This document shows, piece by piece, positions 1 to 6,288 of a DNA stretch of 64,000 bases (position 1 is its first letter; the number at the start of each line of letters is the position of its first letter). The translations under genes and the position numbers were made by a program. Where the stretch lies: positions 1-64,000 of the forward strand of contig NZ_LFMW01000012.1 in assembly GCF_001050345.1 (NCBI RefSeq), in the 5' to 3' direction. The notes beneath the pieces were generated by a model. It saw only the letters and a program-made list of their open reading frames with translations. It was not told the DNA's origin and did not search any database. The stretch is from Pseudomonas fildesensis (GTDB lineage Bacteria > Pseudomonadota > Gammaproteobacteria > Pseudomonadales > Pseudomonadaceae).

Positions 1-1
1 C

Positions 2-862
2 GTGTGGAAAGACCCCGAAGGCCTGACCGACGACGAACGCCGCATCGTCATGCGCAACCTCGGCTTCTTCTCCACTGCCGATTCGTTGGTCGCCAACAAC
101 CTGGTCCTGGCCGTGTACCGCCTGATCACCAACCCGGAGTGCCGCCAGTACATCCTGCGCCAGGCCTTCGAAGAGGCGATCCACACCCACGCCTACCAGT
201 ACTGCATCGAATCGCTGGCCATGGATGAAGGCGAGATCTTCAACATGTACCACGAGATTCCATCGGTCGCTAAGAAAGCGGCATGGGGCCTCAAGTACAC
301 CCGCTCCATCTCCGATCCAAAGTTCGAAACCGGCACCGTCGACACCGACAAAGAGCTGCTGCGCAACCTCGTTGCCTACTACTGCGTCCTGGAAGGCATC
401 TTCTTCTACTGCGGCTTCACCCAGATCCTCTCCATGGGCCGTCGCAACAAAATGACCGGCGTGGCCGAGCAGTTCCAGTACATCCTGCGCGATGAGTCGA
501 TGCACTTGAACTTCGGTATCGATGTGATCAACCAGATCAAAATCGAAAACCCACATCTGTGGGATGCCGAGATGAAGGAAGAAGCGACCCAGATGATTCT
601 GCAAGGGACTCAGCTGGAGATTGAATATGCACGCGACACCATGCCACGCGGTGTATTGGGCATGAACGCGGCGATGATGGAGGATTACCTCAAGTTCATC
701 GCTAACCGTCGTTTGTCGCAGATCGGTTTGAAAGAAGAATACCCAGGCACCACCAATCCGTTCCCGTGGATGAGCGAGATCATGGACTTGAAGAAAGAGA
801 AGAATTTCTTTGAGACTCGTGTGATCGAGTATCAGACTGGTGGGGCGTTGAGCTGGGATTAA
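2..862 (+). CDS. nrdB: Ribonucleotide reductase class Ia, beta subunit (C-terminal part)
   Basis: This is the C-terminal 286 residues of the small subunit of ribonucleoside-diphosphate reductase, which holds the di-iron/tyrosyl-radical cofactor and works with NrdA in the cytosol to make deoxyribonucleotides. The frame is open at the left edge, so the true start lies outside the window; full pseudomonad NrdB is about 415 residues. The EAIHTHAY segment (visible residues 58-65) supplies an iron ligand Glu, a ligand His and the radical Tyr in the spacing of E. coli Glu115/His118/Tyr122, and RDESMH supplies later iron ligands. A strong terminator follows 20 bp after the stop. Identification is secure from family knowledge. 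Confidence 0.97.
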   Translation: MWKDPEGLTDDERRIVMRNLGFFSTADSLVANNLVLAVYRLITNPECRQYILRQAFEEAIHTHAYQYCIESLAMDEGEIFNMYHEIPSVAKKAAWGLKYTRSISDPKFETGTVDTDKELLRNLVAYYCVLEGIFFYCGFTQILSMGRRNKMTGVAEQFQYILRDESMHLNFGIDVINQIKIENPHLWDAEMKEEATQMILQGTQLEIEYARDTMPRGVLGMNAAMMEDYLKFIANRRLSQIGLKEEYPGTTNPFPWMSEIMDLKKEKNFFETRVIEYQTGGALSWD

Positions 863-882
863 TTCCTGAGCCAAGCAACATT

Positions 883-912
883 AAAAAGCCCTGACTTGTT
901 CAGGGCTTTTTT
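883..912 (+). terminator. Rho-independent terminator of nrdB
   Basis: The stem AAGCCCTGA/TCAGGGCTT is flanked by A and T runs and ends in TTTTTT, directly after the nrdB stop. The A run on the left would let it work in both directions. Confidence 0.9.
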
Positions 913-1018
913 ATGCTCAATGATCTGAACAGGATCCTTCTTACGCGAAGATCATCCCTGGAATGATTGATGTGAATTTTGATGTTGAATAGTCTCGTCC
1001 GCCGGTGCCTAAGAAACG

Positions 1019-1141
1019 CCCAACGTAGAAGCTAACCTCACCCACACAGCAATAAATCCGCCTGACCTCAGTGCCTGCGGAATTGATGCTGCATTGAGGC
1101 GAAGCCAGTTGGAGTTTCTTAAATCCGCTCTCTACGTTGGG
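1019..1141. repeat. Long-range inverted repeat in the leader of the BRO-N gene
   Basis: This lies in the 317-bp gap between nrdB and the BRO-N gene. An 11-bp perfect inverted repeat, CCCAACGTAGA (1019-1029) and TCTACGTTGGG (1131-1141), encloses a second imperfect stem CCTCAGTGC (1066-1074) with GCATTGAGG (1091-1099), and a 9-bp direct repeat TAAATCCGC (1053-1061 and 1120-1128). It ends about 40 bp before the downstream start codon, so it may be a structured leader or the ends of a small mobile element. No known RNA family is recognised. Confidence 0.45.
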
Positions 1142-1179
1142 TTCAGGCCTTTCTGTTAATTACGTAGAGGTCATAGGAA

Positions 1180-1758
1180 ATGCATAGCCAATATCTGCTC
1201 GACTTGCCGACGGCCAAGAAAGTTGCCACGCCCGAGCCTTCTATCGCCGTCGTTTTCACCCGTCATAATCTTCACCTACATGCCCTTCTTTTGGAAAACC
1301 AACCCTGGTTCTGCGCGCGTGACCTTGGACGCTTGATGGGCTGTTACTTGGATGAGCGAACAACCCGTAAGCTTGATGATGATCAGCGACAAAGCCTGAG
1401 GCTGCTGTTCCACGGTCAACCGGAAGAAATGCTGATGATCAGCGAATCGGGTGCCTATGCATTACTGGTTTACCACTACGCACCGGGTAATCGACTACTG
1501 CGGAACTGGCTCACTCACGAAGTCGTTCCGATTTTACGGGACGAGCGTCAGCCACGAACGATGGAGCGGCCGTTGTTGAGCATGCTGGATTGGCCCCAGA
1601 TGTCACTAAACCTGCTGCATTGGCAGGATGAAGGCTGGATACGGCTTCGGGACATGCCGTATCTGTTGGTGAATCGAACCTATCGTAGAGAGCCAGCAAA
1701 GACGCCTTGGTGGCGGAAAGTCGCTCAGACTCTCCGAATGTGGCAGCGAATTTTCTGA
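1180..1758 (+). CDS. BRO-N domain protein (phage antirepressor-like)
   Basis: This 192-residue protein has a BRO-N (baculovirus repeated ORF/phage antirepressor) domain at about residues 24-125, recognised by PWFCARDLGRLMG, followed by LMISESGAYALLVY and NRLLRNWLTHEVVPILR. The family binds DNA and is common in phages and genomic islands; in phages it counters repressors. The C-terminal 70 residues lack the usual KilA-C or ANT domain and match nothing I know. An AGGA ribosome site precedes the ATG by 4 bp. It sits behind a long inverted repeat and before an HNH nuclease, suggesting a small acquired cassette. The cellular role is unknown. Confidence 0.72.
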   Translation: MHSQYLLDLPTAKKVATPEPSIAVVFTRHNLHLHALLLENQPWFCARDLGRLMGCYLDERTTRKLDDDQRQSLRLLFHGQPEEMLMISESGAYALLVYHYAPGNRLLRNWLTHEVVPILRDERQPRTMERPLLSMLDWPQMSLNLLHWQDEGWIRLRDMPYLLVNRTYRREPAKTPWWRKVAQTLRMWQRIF

Positions 1759-1857
1759 CTCAAACGACTTCGAATCACCAACACGCTGTAGGAAATTTCG
1801 TAGACTCAATAGTAGCCACTCAGTATCGTCCGAGGGTTTTCTACCCTCGGCGGCTGT

Positions 1858-2571
1858 ATGGATACGAAAAAAGCGAGTAACGGCTGGAGTGACGAGGAGC
1901 TTGAAGCCTCAGTCGATGCCTATTTGAAAATGTGGACGCTTGAACAGAGCGGACAAGCCTTTAAGAAATCAGCAGAGAACCGGTTACTGCGAGAGGGGCC
2001 ACTTAACCTGCGCAGCGCCTCGTCTATTGAATACCGCATGCAGAATATATCTGCGGTGTTTGAACAGCTGGGCTTGCGGCGTATCACTGGCTATATGCCT
2101 GCGAAAAACATCGGCGCTGGCGTGATTGAACGTATACGCAAGGTGCTGGATGCGAAACCTGGCTTGTACGCTGAGATTCATAAGGCTACAGCGGATAAGC
2201 CATTGCCTCGAAAGCGCACCACTGTTCCGATGCCCTCCCTTGAAATAGAGCCGCAAGGCATTCTTAATCCGCGGCAGTTATTTACTGTCAGTCTTTCCTA
2301 CGCGCGCGCACTGCATGTGCGAAGGCTGGTTAGACTGTTAGCAAATGGCATTTGCGAAGGCTGCGATCAGCCAGCGCCGTTTGCTGGAGAGGATGGCCAG
2401 CCATTTCTTGAAGTACATCACGTCAAGCACCTCGCCCAGAAGGGTTCGGATCGCACCACCAATGCTGTAGCCTTGTGCCCCAATTGCCATCAGCGTTGTC
2501 ACCGTTCAAGTGATCGAGATGCTTTCACTGAGGGGCTTTATTCCAAAATCGGAAGATTGGCACGGGAGTAG
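1858..2571 (+). CDS. HNH endonuclease family protein
   Basis: This 237-residue protein ends in an HNH nuclease domain (about residues 164-225). It shows a zinc-type knuckle CEGC...CPNC, a central LEVHHVKHL (the first His pair) and NAVALCPNCHQRCH. The N-terminal part (about 1-110) resembles the helical substrate-recognition region found ahead of McrA-type HNH domains, but that match is only suggestive. It could be a modification-dependent restriction nuclease or a selfish nuclease. No methyltransferase lies nearby, which disfavours a classical restriction-modification pair. The ATG has no strong ribosome site. Codon use is more mixed and AT-richer than in the core genes, consistent with acquisition. 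Confidence 0.82.
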   Translation: MDTKKASNGWSDEELEASVDAYLKMWTLEQSGQAFKKSAENRLLREGPLNLRSASSIEYRMQNISAVFEQLGLRRITGYMPAKNIGAGVIERIRKVLDAKPGLYAEIHKATADKPLPRKRTTVPMPSLEIEPQGILNPRQLFTVSLSYARALHVRRLVRLLANGICEGCDQPAPFAGEDGQPFLEVHHVKHLAQKGSDRTTNAVALCPNCHQRCHRSSDRDAFTEGLYSKIGRLARE

Positions 2572-2631
2572 ACTCCTGCTGTCACACCTGATGCACGCTC
2601 AAAAAATACTAGATAGGACCGAGGCCAACCC

Positions 2632-3291
2632 GTGAACCCAGACATGCTCGAAGCCGGCCCTGTGGATGCCAAAGTACTTTCCGTCTTTGACTTCGACGGC
2701 ACCCTGACCCACCACGACAGTTTCGTGCCCTTCCTCAAGTTTGCCTTTGGCCCCGGCGAGTTTTATGGCCGGATGGTGAAGCTGGCGGTGCCTGGGCTGC
2801 GTTTTTTGCTGCGGCGGATCAGCCGGGATGAGTTGAAGGCGCAGTTGATCCGCACCTTTATGACTGGGGTGGAGAAGGCGTGGGTGCAGCAGAAGGCCGA
2901 GGAATACTGCCAGCGCAACTGGGCACGGTTGATGCGGCCGGCCGGGGTGCTGTCGGTGGAGCAGGAGTTGGGGTCGGGGGCGGTGGTGACGCTGTGTTCG
3001 GCGTCGCCGGCGTTGGTGTTGCAGCCGTTTGCCGATCGGCTTGGGATCAAGTTGATTGGGACTGAGCTTGAGGTGGTCGACGGGGTGTTGACGGGCAAGC
3101 TCACCGGGAATAACTGCCGGTGTGAGAATAAGGTGCGGCGGCTTGAGGCGGTGTATGGGGACCTGGGGGATTATCGGCTCCGGGCCTGGGGCGATACGCG
3201 CGGGGATCAGGAGTTGTTGGCGGCGGCGCAGGATGCGCATTTTCGGCATTTTCATGCGAAGAAGAAAAAGCGGGCCCGGTTGCAGCGGTGA
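2632..3291 (+). CDS. HAD-IB family hydrolase (phosphatase)
   Basis: A 219-residue haloacid-dehalogenase phosphatase of subclass IB (phosphoserine phosphatase/PgpC-like). Motif I is FDFDGTLT (about residues 20-27) with the nucleophilic Asp, motif II is TLCSAS, and motif III/IV is GDTRGDQELL near residue 187, following the conserved Lys of ENKVRRLE. The substrate cannot be read from sequence; relatives act on phosphoserine, phosphatidylglycerophosphate or small phosphates. A GAGG ribosome site 7 bp upstream supports GTG at 2632; ATG at 2644 is the alternative. From about 2760 the codons end very often in G (GTG, GGG, TTG, GCG), unlike the C-ending bias of most neighbours. The Lys/Arg-rich tail KKKKRARLQR is typical of some pseudomonad members. 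Confidence 0.86.
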   Translation: MNPDMLEAGPVDAKVLSVFDFDGTLTHHDSFVPFLKFAFGPGEFYGRMVKLAVPGLRFLLRRISRDELKAQLIRTFMTGVEKAWVQQKAEEYCQRNWARLMRPAGVLSVEQELGSGAVVTLCSASPALVLQPFADRLGIKLIGTELEVVDGVLTGKLTGNNCRCENKVRRLEAVYGDLGDYRLRAWGDTRGDQELLAAAQDAHFRHFHAKKKKRARLQR

Positions 3292-3316
3292 TGCGGGTGG
3301 GGGGATCGAGGTGATC

Positions 3317-3434
3317 CCTTCGCAGCCTCGCTGGGGCTCGACAGCTCCTACGGTTTGAGCGGTGTCAGGGTGGGAAGCGCACCAGCATGGGGTGCTAGGG
3401 GTTGAGTGTTCGCGACCTCGCTGGGGGGCGACCA
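3317..3434. repeat. Two related intergenic repeat units (CTCGCTGGGG type)
   Basis: A unit containing CGCAGCCTCGCTGGGGCTCG (core at about 3321-3340, running to CTCCTACGG at 3353) and a shorter variant CGCGACCTCGCTGGGGGGCG (3411-3430) lie between the HAD gene and the next gene. This word recurs between genes in many Pseudomonas genomes. Confidence 0.6.
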
Positions 3435-3501
3435 CTTTTGAACTCCGTAACGGCTGATATTTGCGTAGTATCCAGCTATTCATCTCACGGACCCGAGCCC
3501 C

Positions 3502-4449
3502 ATGAAATTCGACACGGCCTACAGCCTGAGTCTCGATGACAAACTGTCGATCTACGACGTACGAGACCTGAATTTCGACGAAACCGCTGCCTACGATTCC
3601 GACAAGGACAGCTTCCTCTGCCCCAACGATACCTGCCGTGCAGCGTTCGAGACGGGCAATGCGCTGAGCACGTTCAACGCGAAAAACGTCAACTACCTGC
3701 GTACCCCGCACTTCAAGAACAAAACCACTACGCGGCACATCGACGGGTGCCGCTACGCCAGCACCCACAAAACCGCCACGGGTGAAAATGACGACGAGCG
3801 CGAGGAGAATTTCCCCTCGGAGTTTGTACTGACTCGACGTACCTACGAGCGTAAAACACCGGCGACGGGTACCGAGGGACAAGTCCCACAAGGTCCAGCG
3901 AAAACACCGTTAAACCGCACCGACTCATCTGTCAGCTCGAGCGATACCACCCCGGATAAAACCAGCGTGTTTGCCCACCCGGTGGAATGCTACGTGTCGA
4001 ACATCGACGACAAGGACAAGCTTAAAGCGATGCCGTTGAAGATCGGCGATCACACGGCAACCTATTGGGCATTTTTCAAGAAAATCGAATACCTGCAGGA
4101 CAACAAGGGCCTTATCTACTGGGGCAAGATTAAGGAGATCAAGGACTACACCAGCAGTTTTCGCATCGACTTCGAAAAGAAGGTGTGGCTCGACAAGAAG
4201 CCCTACTCGGTCAACGTCTACCTGAGCAAAAAGCTCATCGAGAACTACCGCAAGCGCCAGGCGTTCCTTGAGCAGATCAAGGCGGCGGTGGACAGTGAGC
4301 GGCCGTTGTATTGCTTCTTCTACGGGGTGACGCCGGAATTGAAGCAAGTGCCCAGCAAGAAAAACCCCGAGCAGACGTTCGGGGTGTTCAGCGCGAATAT
4401 CGAGAACCTGGACCATCTGATTATTCGGGAGACCCCAGGGGTGGAATAA
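3502..4449 (+). CDS. Protein of unknown function with Cys/His cluster
   Basis: I do not recognise this 315-residue protein. The N-terminal third has a metal-knuckle-like arrangement: CPNDTC near residue 40, then TPHFK near 70 and HIDGC near 80. The order C-x4-C, HF, H-x3-C recalls the N-terminal zinc region of CoiA-like competence proteins, but the remainder does not match CoiA clearly. Residues about 110-155 are polar, low complexity and Thr/Ser-rich, probably a linker. The C-terminal half (about 155-310) is a compact basic domain with alternating beta-like segments (YWAFFKKIEYL, GLIYWGKIKEI, YCFFYGV). There is no signal peptide or membrane segment. The ribosome site is weak. A nucleic-acid-binding role is a guess only. 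Confidence 0.7.
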   Translation: MKFDTAYSLSLDDKLSIYDVRDLNFDETAAYDSDKDSFLCPNDTCRAAFETGNALSTFNAKNVNYLRTPHFKNKTTTRHIDGCRYASTHKTATGENDDEREENFPSEFVLTRRTYERKTPATGTEGQVPQGPAKTPLNRTDSSVSSSDTTPDKTSVFAHPVECYVSNIDDKDKLKAMPLKIGDHTATYWAFFKKIEYLQDNKGLIYWGKIKEIKDYTSSFRIDFEKKVWLDKKPYSVNVYLSKKLIENYRKRQAFLEQIKAAVDSERPLYCFFYGVTPELKQVPSKKNPEQTFGVFSANIENLDHLIIRETPGVE

Positions 4450-4501
4450 CGGGTGGCTGAAACGCCATCAACAAAATCCAGTTGATGAGCGGTCAAAACA
4501 A

Positions 4502-4517
4502 CTGTACAAAAACACAG
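4502..4517. promoter_or_regulatory. Candidate LexA (SOS) box
   Basis: The sequence CTGTACAAAAACACAG fits the LexA operator pattern CTGT-N8-ACAG exactly. A -10-like TATAGT (4518-4523) directly adjoins it, so a bound repressor would block the promoter of the HTH gene that starts 40 bp downstream. Confidence 0.7.
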
Positions 4518-4556
4518 TATAGTTTGCCCTCCCCCGTCGAACCCTGGAGACAATCC

Positions 4557-4877
4557 ATGTCCTCTCTGGCAATGAGCTCTTTCGTAGAACAGCAGATCGT
4601 CCTGCATCAATTCACCGCCAAGCACAGCGTACAGGCCCGCGCGATACTGGGTTGGAGCCGCGAAGAACTGGCCCGCCAGGCCGGTGTGGCGGTGGAGGCG
4701 ATTCAACAATTTGAAAGCCAGGCAGACGTGGGTGATGAAACCCGTTTGGCATTGGCGTTTCGCCTGGAGGCCGAGGGGCTGGTGTTTTTCCCGGGGTTTG
4801 CGCCGGGGTGGGGGATGAGTGTGCGCGGTGTCTTGCCCGTATCCTCGATACATGCGGCTTATGAGACAGCAGACTAA
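4557..4877 (+). CDS. Small XRE-type helix-turn-helix protein, probably SOS-controlled
   Basis: A 106-residue cytosolic DNA-binding protein. The helix-turn-helix spans about residues 28-50 (ARAILGWSREELARQAGVAVEAI) and is followed by the FESQ and RLALAFRLEAEGLVFFPG segments typical of short stand-alone Cro/CI-like proteins. The start is set by a GGAG ribosome site about 10 bp before ATG 4557; an in-frame upstream ATG at 4482 would run through the promoter and is rejected. A consensus LexA box precedes it, so expression is predicted after DNA damage. It lies next to a HigBA-like locus and an HNH/BRO cassette. The regulon is unknown. Confidence 0.78.
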   Translation: MSSLAMSSFVEQQIVLHQFTAKHSVQARAILGWSREELARQAGVAVEAIQQFESQADVGDETRLALAFRLEAEGLVFFPGFAPGWGMSVRGVLPVSSIHAAYETAD

Positions 4878-4898
4878 TTTTTTACCTGCACTGACGAT

Positions 4899-4916
4899 TA
4901 TCCCTATTTAGGTATA
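4899..4916. promoter_or_regulatory. Palindromic operator candidate before the toxin-antitoxin genes
   Basis: TATCCCTATTTAGGTATA contains the perfect dyad CCTA-TT-TAGG, extended by TAT/ATA. It ends 7 bp before the toxin ATG, the usual place for autorepression by an XRE antitoxin. No Shine-Dalgarno site is visible before the toxin ATG, which is therefore weakly translated or leaderless. Confidence 0.5.
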
Positions 4917-4923
4917 TTTTCTC

Positions 4924-5285
4924 ATGAGTCCATGGAAACCACTCCTGTGGGTGGGCGGTAGCAAAAAAGACCTTCAGTTGATGCCTGGCTCTGTTCAAGA
5001 CGTGTTTGGCTTTGCGTTGCACCTCGCCCAAGAAGGCGGGAGACATTCTCAAACCAAGGCATTAAAGGGATTTGGCGGTAACGCCGTAGTGGAGATCGTC
5101 GAAGATTTCGACGGCAACACTTATCGAGGGGTCTATACCGTTCGGTTTGGCTCCGCTGTGTATGTCCTCCATTGTTTTCAGAAGAAGTCGACGAAAGCAT
5201 TGCAACAACACAGCACGATATACAACTGATCAAACAGCGACTCAAGGCGGCGCAGGACCATGCAGAAGCATCACAAAGCGATTGA
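4924..5285 (+). pseudogene. HigB/Gp49-like toxin, frameshifted near the C-terminus
   Basis: A type II toxin of the RelE/HigB superfamily (phage Gp49-like), whose members are ribosome-dependent mRNA interferases. The first 91 codons are typical, with KPLLWVGGSKKDL, VQDVFGFALHLAQ and VYVLHCFQKKSTK. At about 5196 the frame breaks: as written it ends after 101 residues at 5229, while the next frame continues with SIATTQHDIQLIKQRLKAAQ and stops at 5283-5285, which is the family's normal tail. Restoring one G after ACGAAA gives the expected KSTKGIATT. The restored gene would overlap the antitoxin start by 26 bp, as these loci usually do. It is either a real one-base deletion or a sequencing error. 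Confidence 0.78.
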
Positions 5286-5598
5286 GATCGAAGAAAGCAG
5301 TGGCAATGTCTATGAGGATATTGGTCAACCTGACGCCAGCGAAATGCAGGTCAAGGCACAGCTCGCGGCAAAGATCGGCGAGATCCTCAAGGCACGCAAT
5401 CTCACTCAATCCCAGGCTTCGGTGATCCTTGGGTTATCGCAACCCAAGGTTTCTGAAATGCTTCGCGGAAAGTTCAGAGGCATCAGCGAAGCCAAGATGC
5501 TGGAGTGTTTATCGCTGCTAGGACGTGATGTACAAATTGTCATCAGCGCGGCTCCCGCTTCGCGTGCACAAGGACGTATTGAAGTGCTGTTCGCTTGA
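5260..5598 (+). CDS. XRE-family antitoxin (HigA-like)
   Basis: A 112-residue antitoxin partner of the upstream HigB-like toxin. It has an XRE helix-turn-helix at about residues 41-63 (ILKARNLTQSQASVILGLSQ) followed by KVSEMLRGKFRGISEAKMLECL, the pattern of phage-type HigA proteins that neutralise the toxin and repress the operon. The ATG lies inside the restored toxin frame, so it would be translationally coupled, with GGAC as a weak ribosome site. Codons are more mixed than in core genes. The antitoxin is intact while the toxin is broken, so the locus may now serve only as a repressor. It converges with the next gene, leaving 18 bp. Confidence 0.85.
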   Translation: MQKHHKAIEIEESSGNVYEDIGQPDASEMQVKAQLAAKIGEILKARNLTQSQASVILGLSQPKVSEMLRGKFRGISEAKMLECLSLLGRDVQIVISAAPASRAQGRIEVLFA

Positions 5599-5616
5599 GT
5601 GGCTCTCGGACGTTGG

Positions 5617-6165
5617 TCAGCGCCTTCTTATCGCTTCAAGTAATCGACTCACCAACCCCTCAACCGAATGGTGCGTAGCATCCAGCCGGATCACCGGGCA
5701 GGTCAGCGGTTTCAACCAGGTTTCATGCCGGCGCAGGCTGCGTAGGCTGTGGTTGCCGTCGTCATAACGCGCGGTCCAGGCGAGGAAGGCAACGCTGTTT
5801 GCATGGCGACTGCCGCCCTCCAGTATCTGGTCACCGTAGCGCTGCACTTCCCGCAGCCGCAGGCGTTGCAGGCGCAAGTTGGGGTCCAGCCGCAGGAACA
5901 CCACGTGGGTGAAGTGCTCGATCATGGGATCTCCCCAACCGCACAATGAGCCGGACAGCACCCAGCCTTCCAGGCCGGCGGTCTGCTCCTGCAGCAGGCG
6001 GATGCGTTCATCCCGGGGTCGGGCGACGGTGAAGGGGGCTGGCGTTGGCTGCCAGTAGAAGAAGTCCGATTCGAAATAGGCAACGCCCAGGCGTTCGGCC
6101 AAGGCCTTGCCCAAGGTTGTGGTGCCGGCACCTGCTGCCCCCAGGATATGAATTTTATAGGCCAT
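5617..6165 (-). CDS. Adenylate-kinase-like P-loop NTPase
   Basis: A 182-residue cytosolic P-loop protein. The Walker A motif is GAAGAGTTTLGKAL (residues 9-22), followed by the acidic YFESDFFYW region and a lid-like arginine-rich stretch (RLQRLRLREVQRYG, about residues 105-118). It resembles the AAA/shikimate-adenylate kinase fold proteins annotated as topology-modulation or adenylate-kinase-related. No catalytic substrate can be assigned. It is a single gene on the minus strand, converging with the antitoxin gene. Confidence 0.75.
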   Translation of the reverse strand: MAYKIHILGAAGAGTTTLGKALAERLGVAYFESDFFYWQPTPAPFTVARPRDERIRLLQEQTAGLEGWVLSGSLCGWGDPMIEHFTHVVFLRLDPNLRLQRLRLREVQRYGDQILEGGSRHANSVAFLAWTARYDDGNHSLRSLRRHETWLKPLTCPVIRLDATHHSVEGLVSRLLEAIRRR

Positions 6166-6288
6166 GGTTTCCCTCCATGGGATTGAGTGTAATCGCGTCC
6201 GGGGTTAAGGCTGTTCTGTGTAACAGGCAACCTACCGGCGTGTCAGGCCCTTGGCCCAGACCTGCCACACCGCAACCCCGCCCCTTCG

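Noticed and set aside
2599..3891. Long antisense frame of 430 codons opposite the HAD gene and start of the next gene
   Set aside because: It spans two well-supported genes and the gap between them, has low-complexity Arg/Pro/His composition and no family match. It arises from the G-rich codon bias.
4482..4556. Upstream in-frame start for the LexA-controlled HTH gene
   Set aside because: It would begin within the promoter and LexA box and lacks a ribosome site; ATG 4557 has GGAG upstream.
5190..5210. Programmed ribosomal frameshift in the HigB-like toxin
   Set aside because: No slippery heptamer or downstream pseudoknot is visible; a -1 slip from AAA would land on GAA with poor pairing. A one-base deletion explains the data better.
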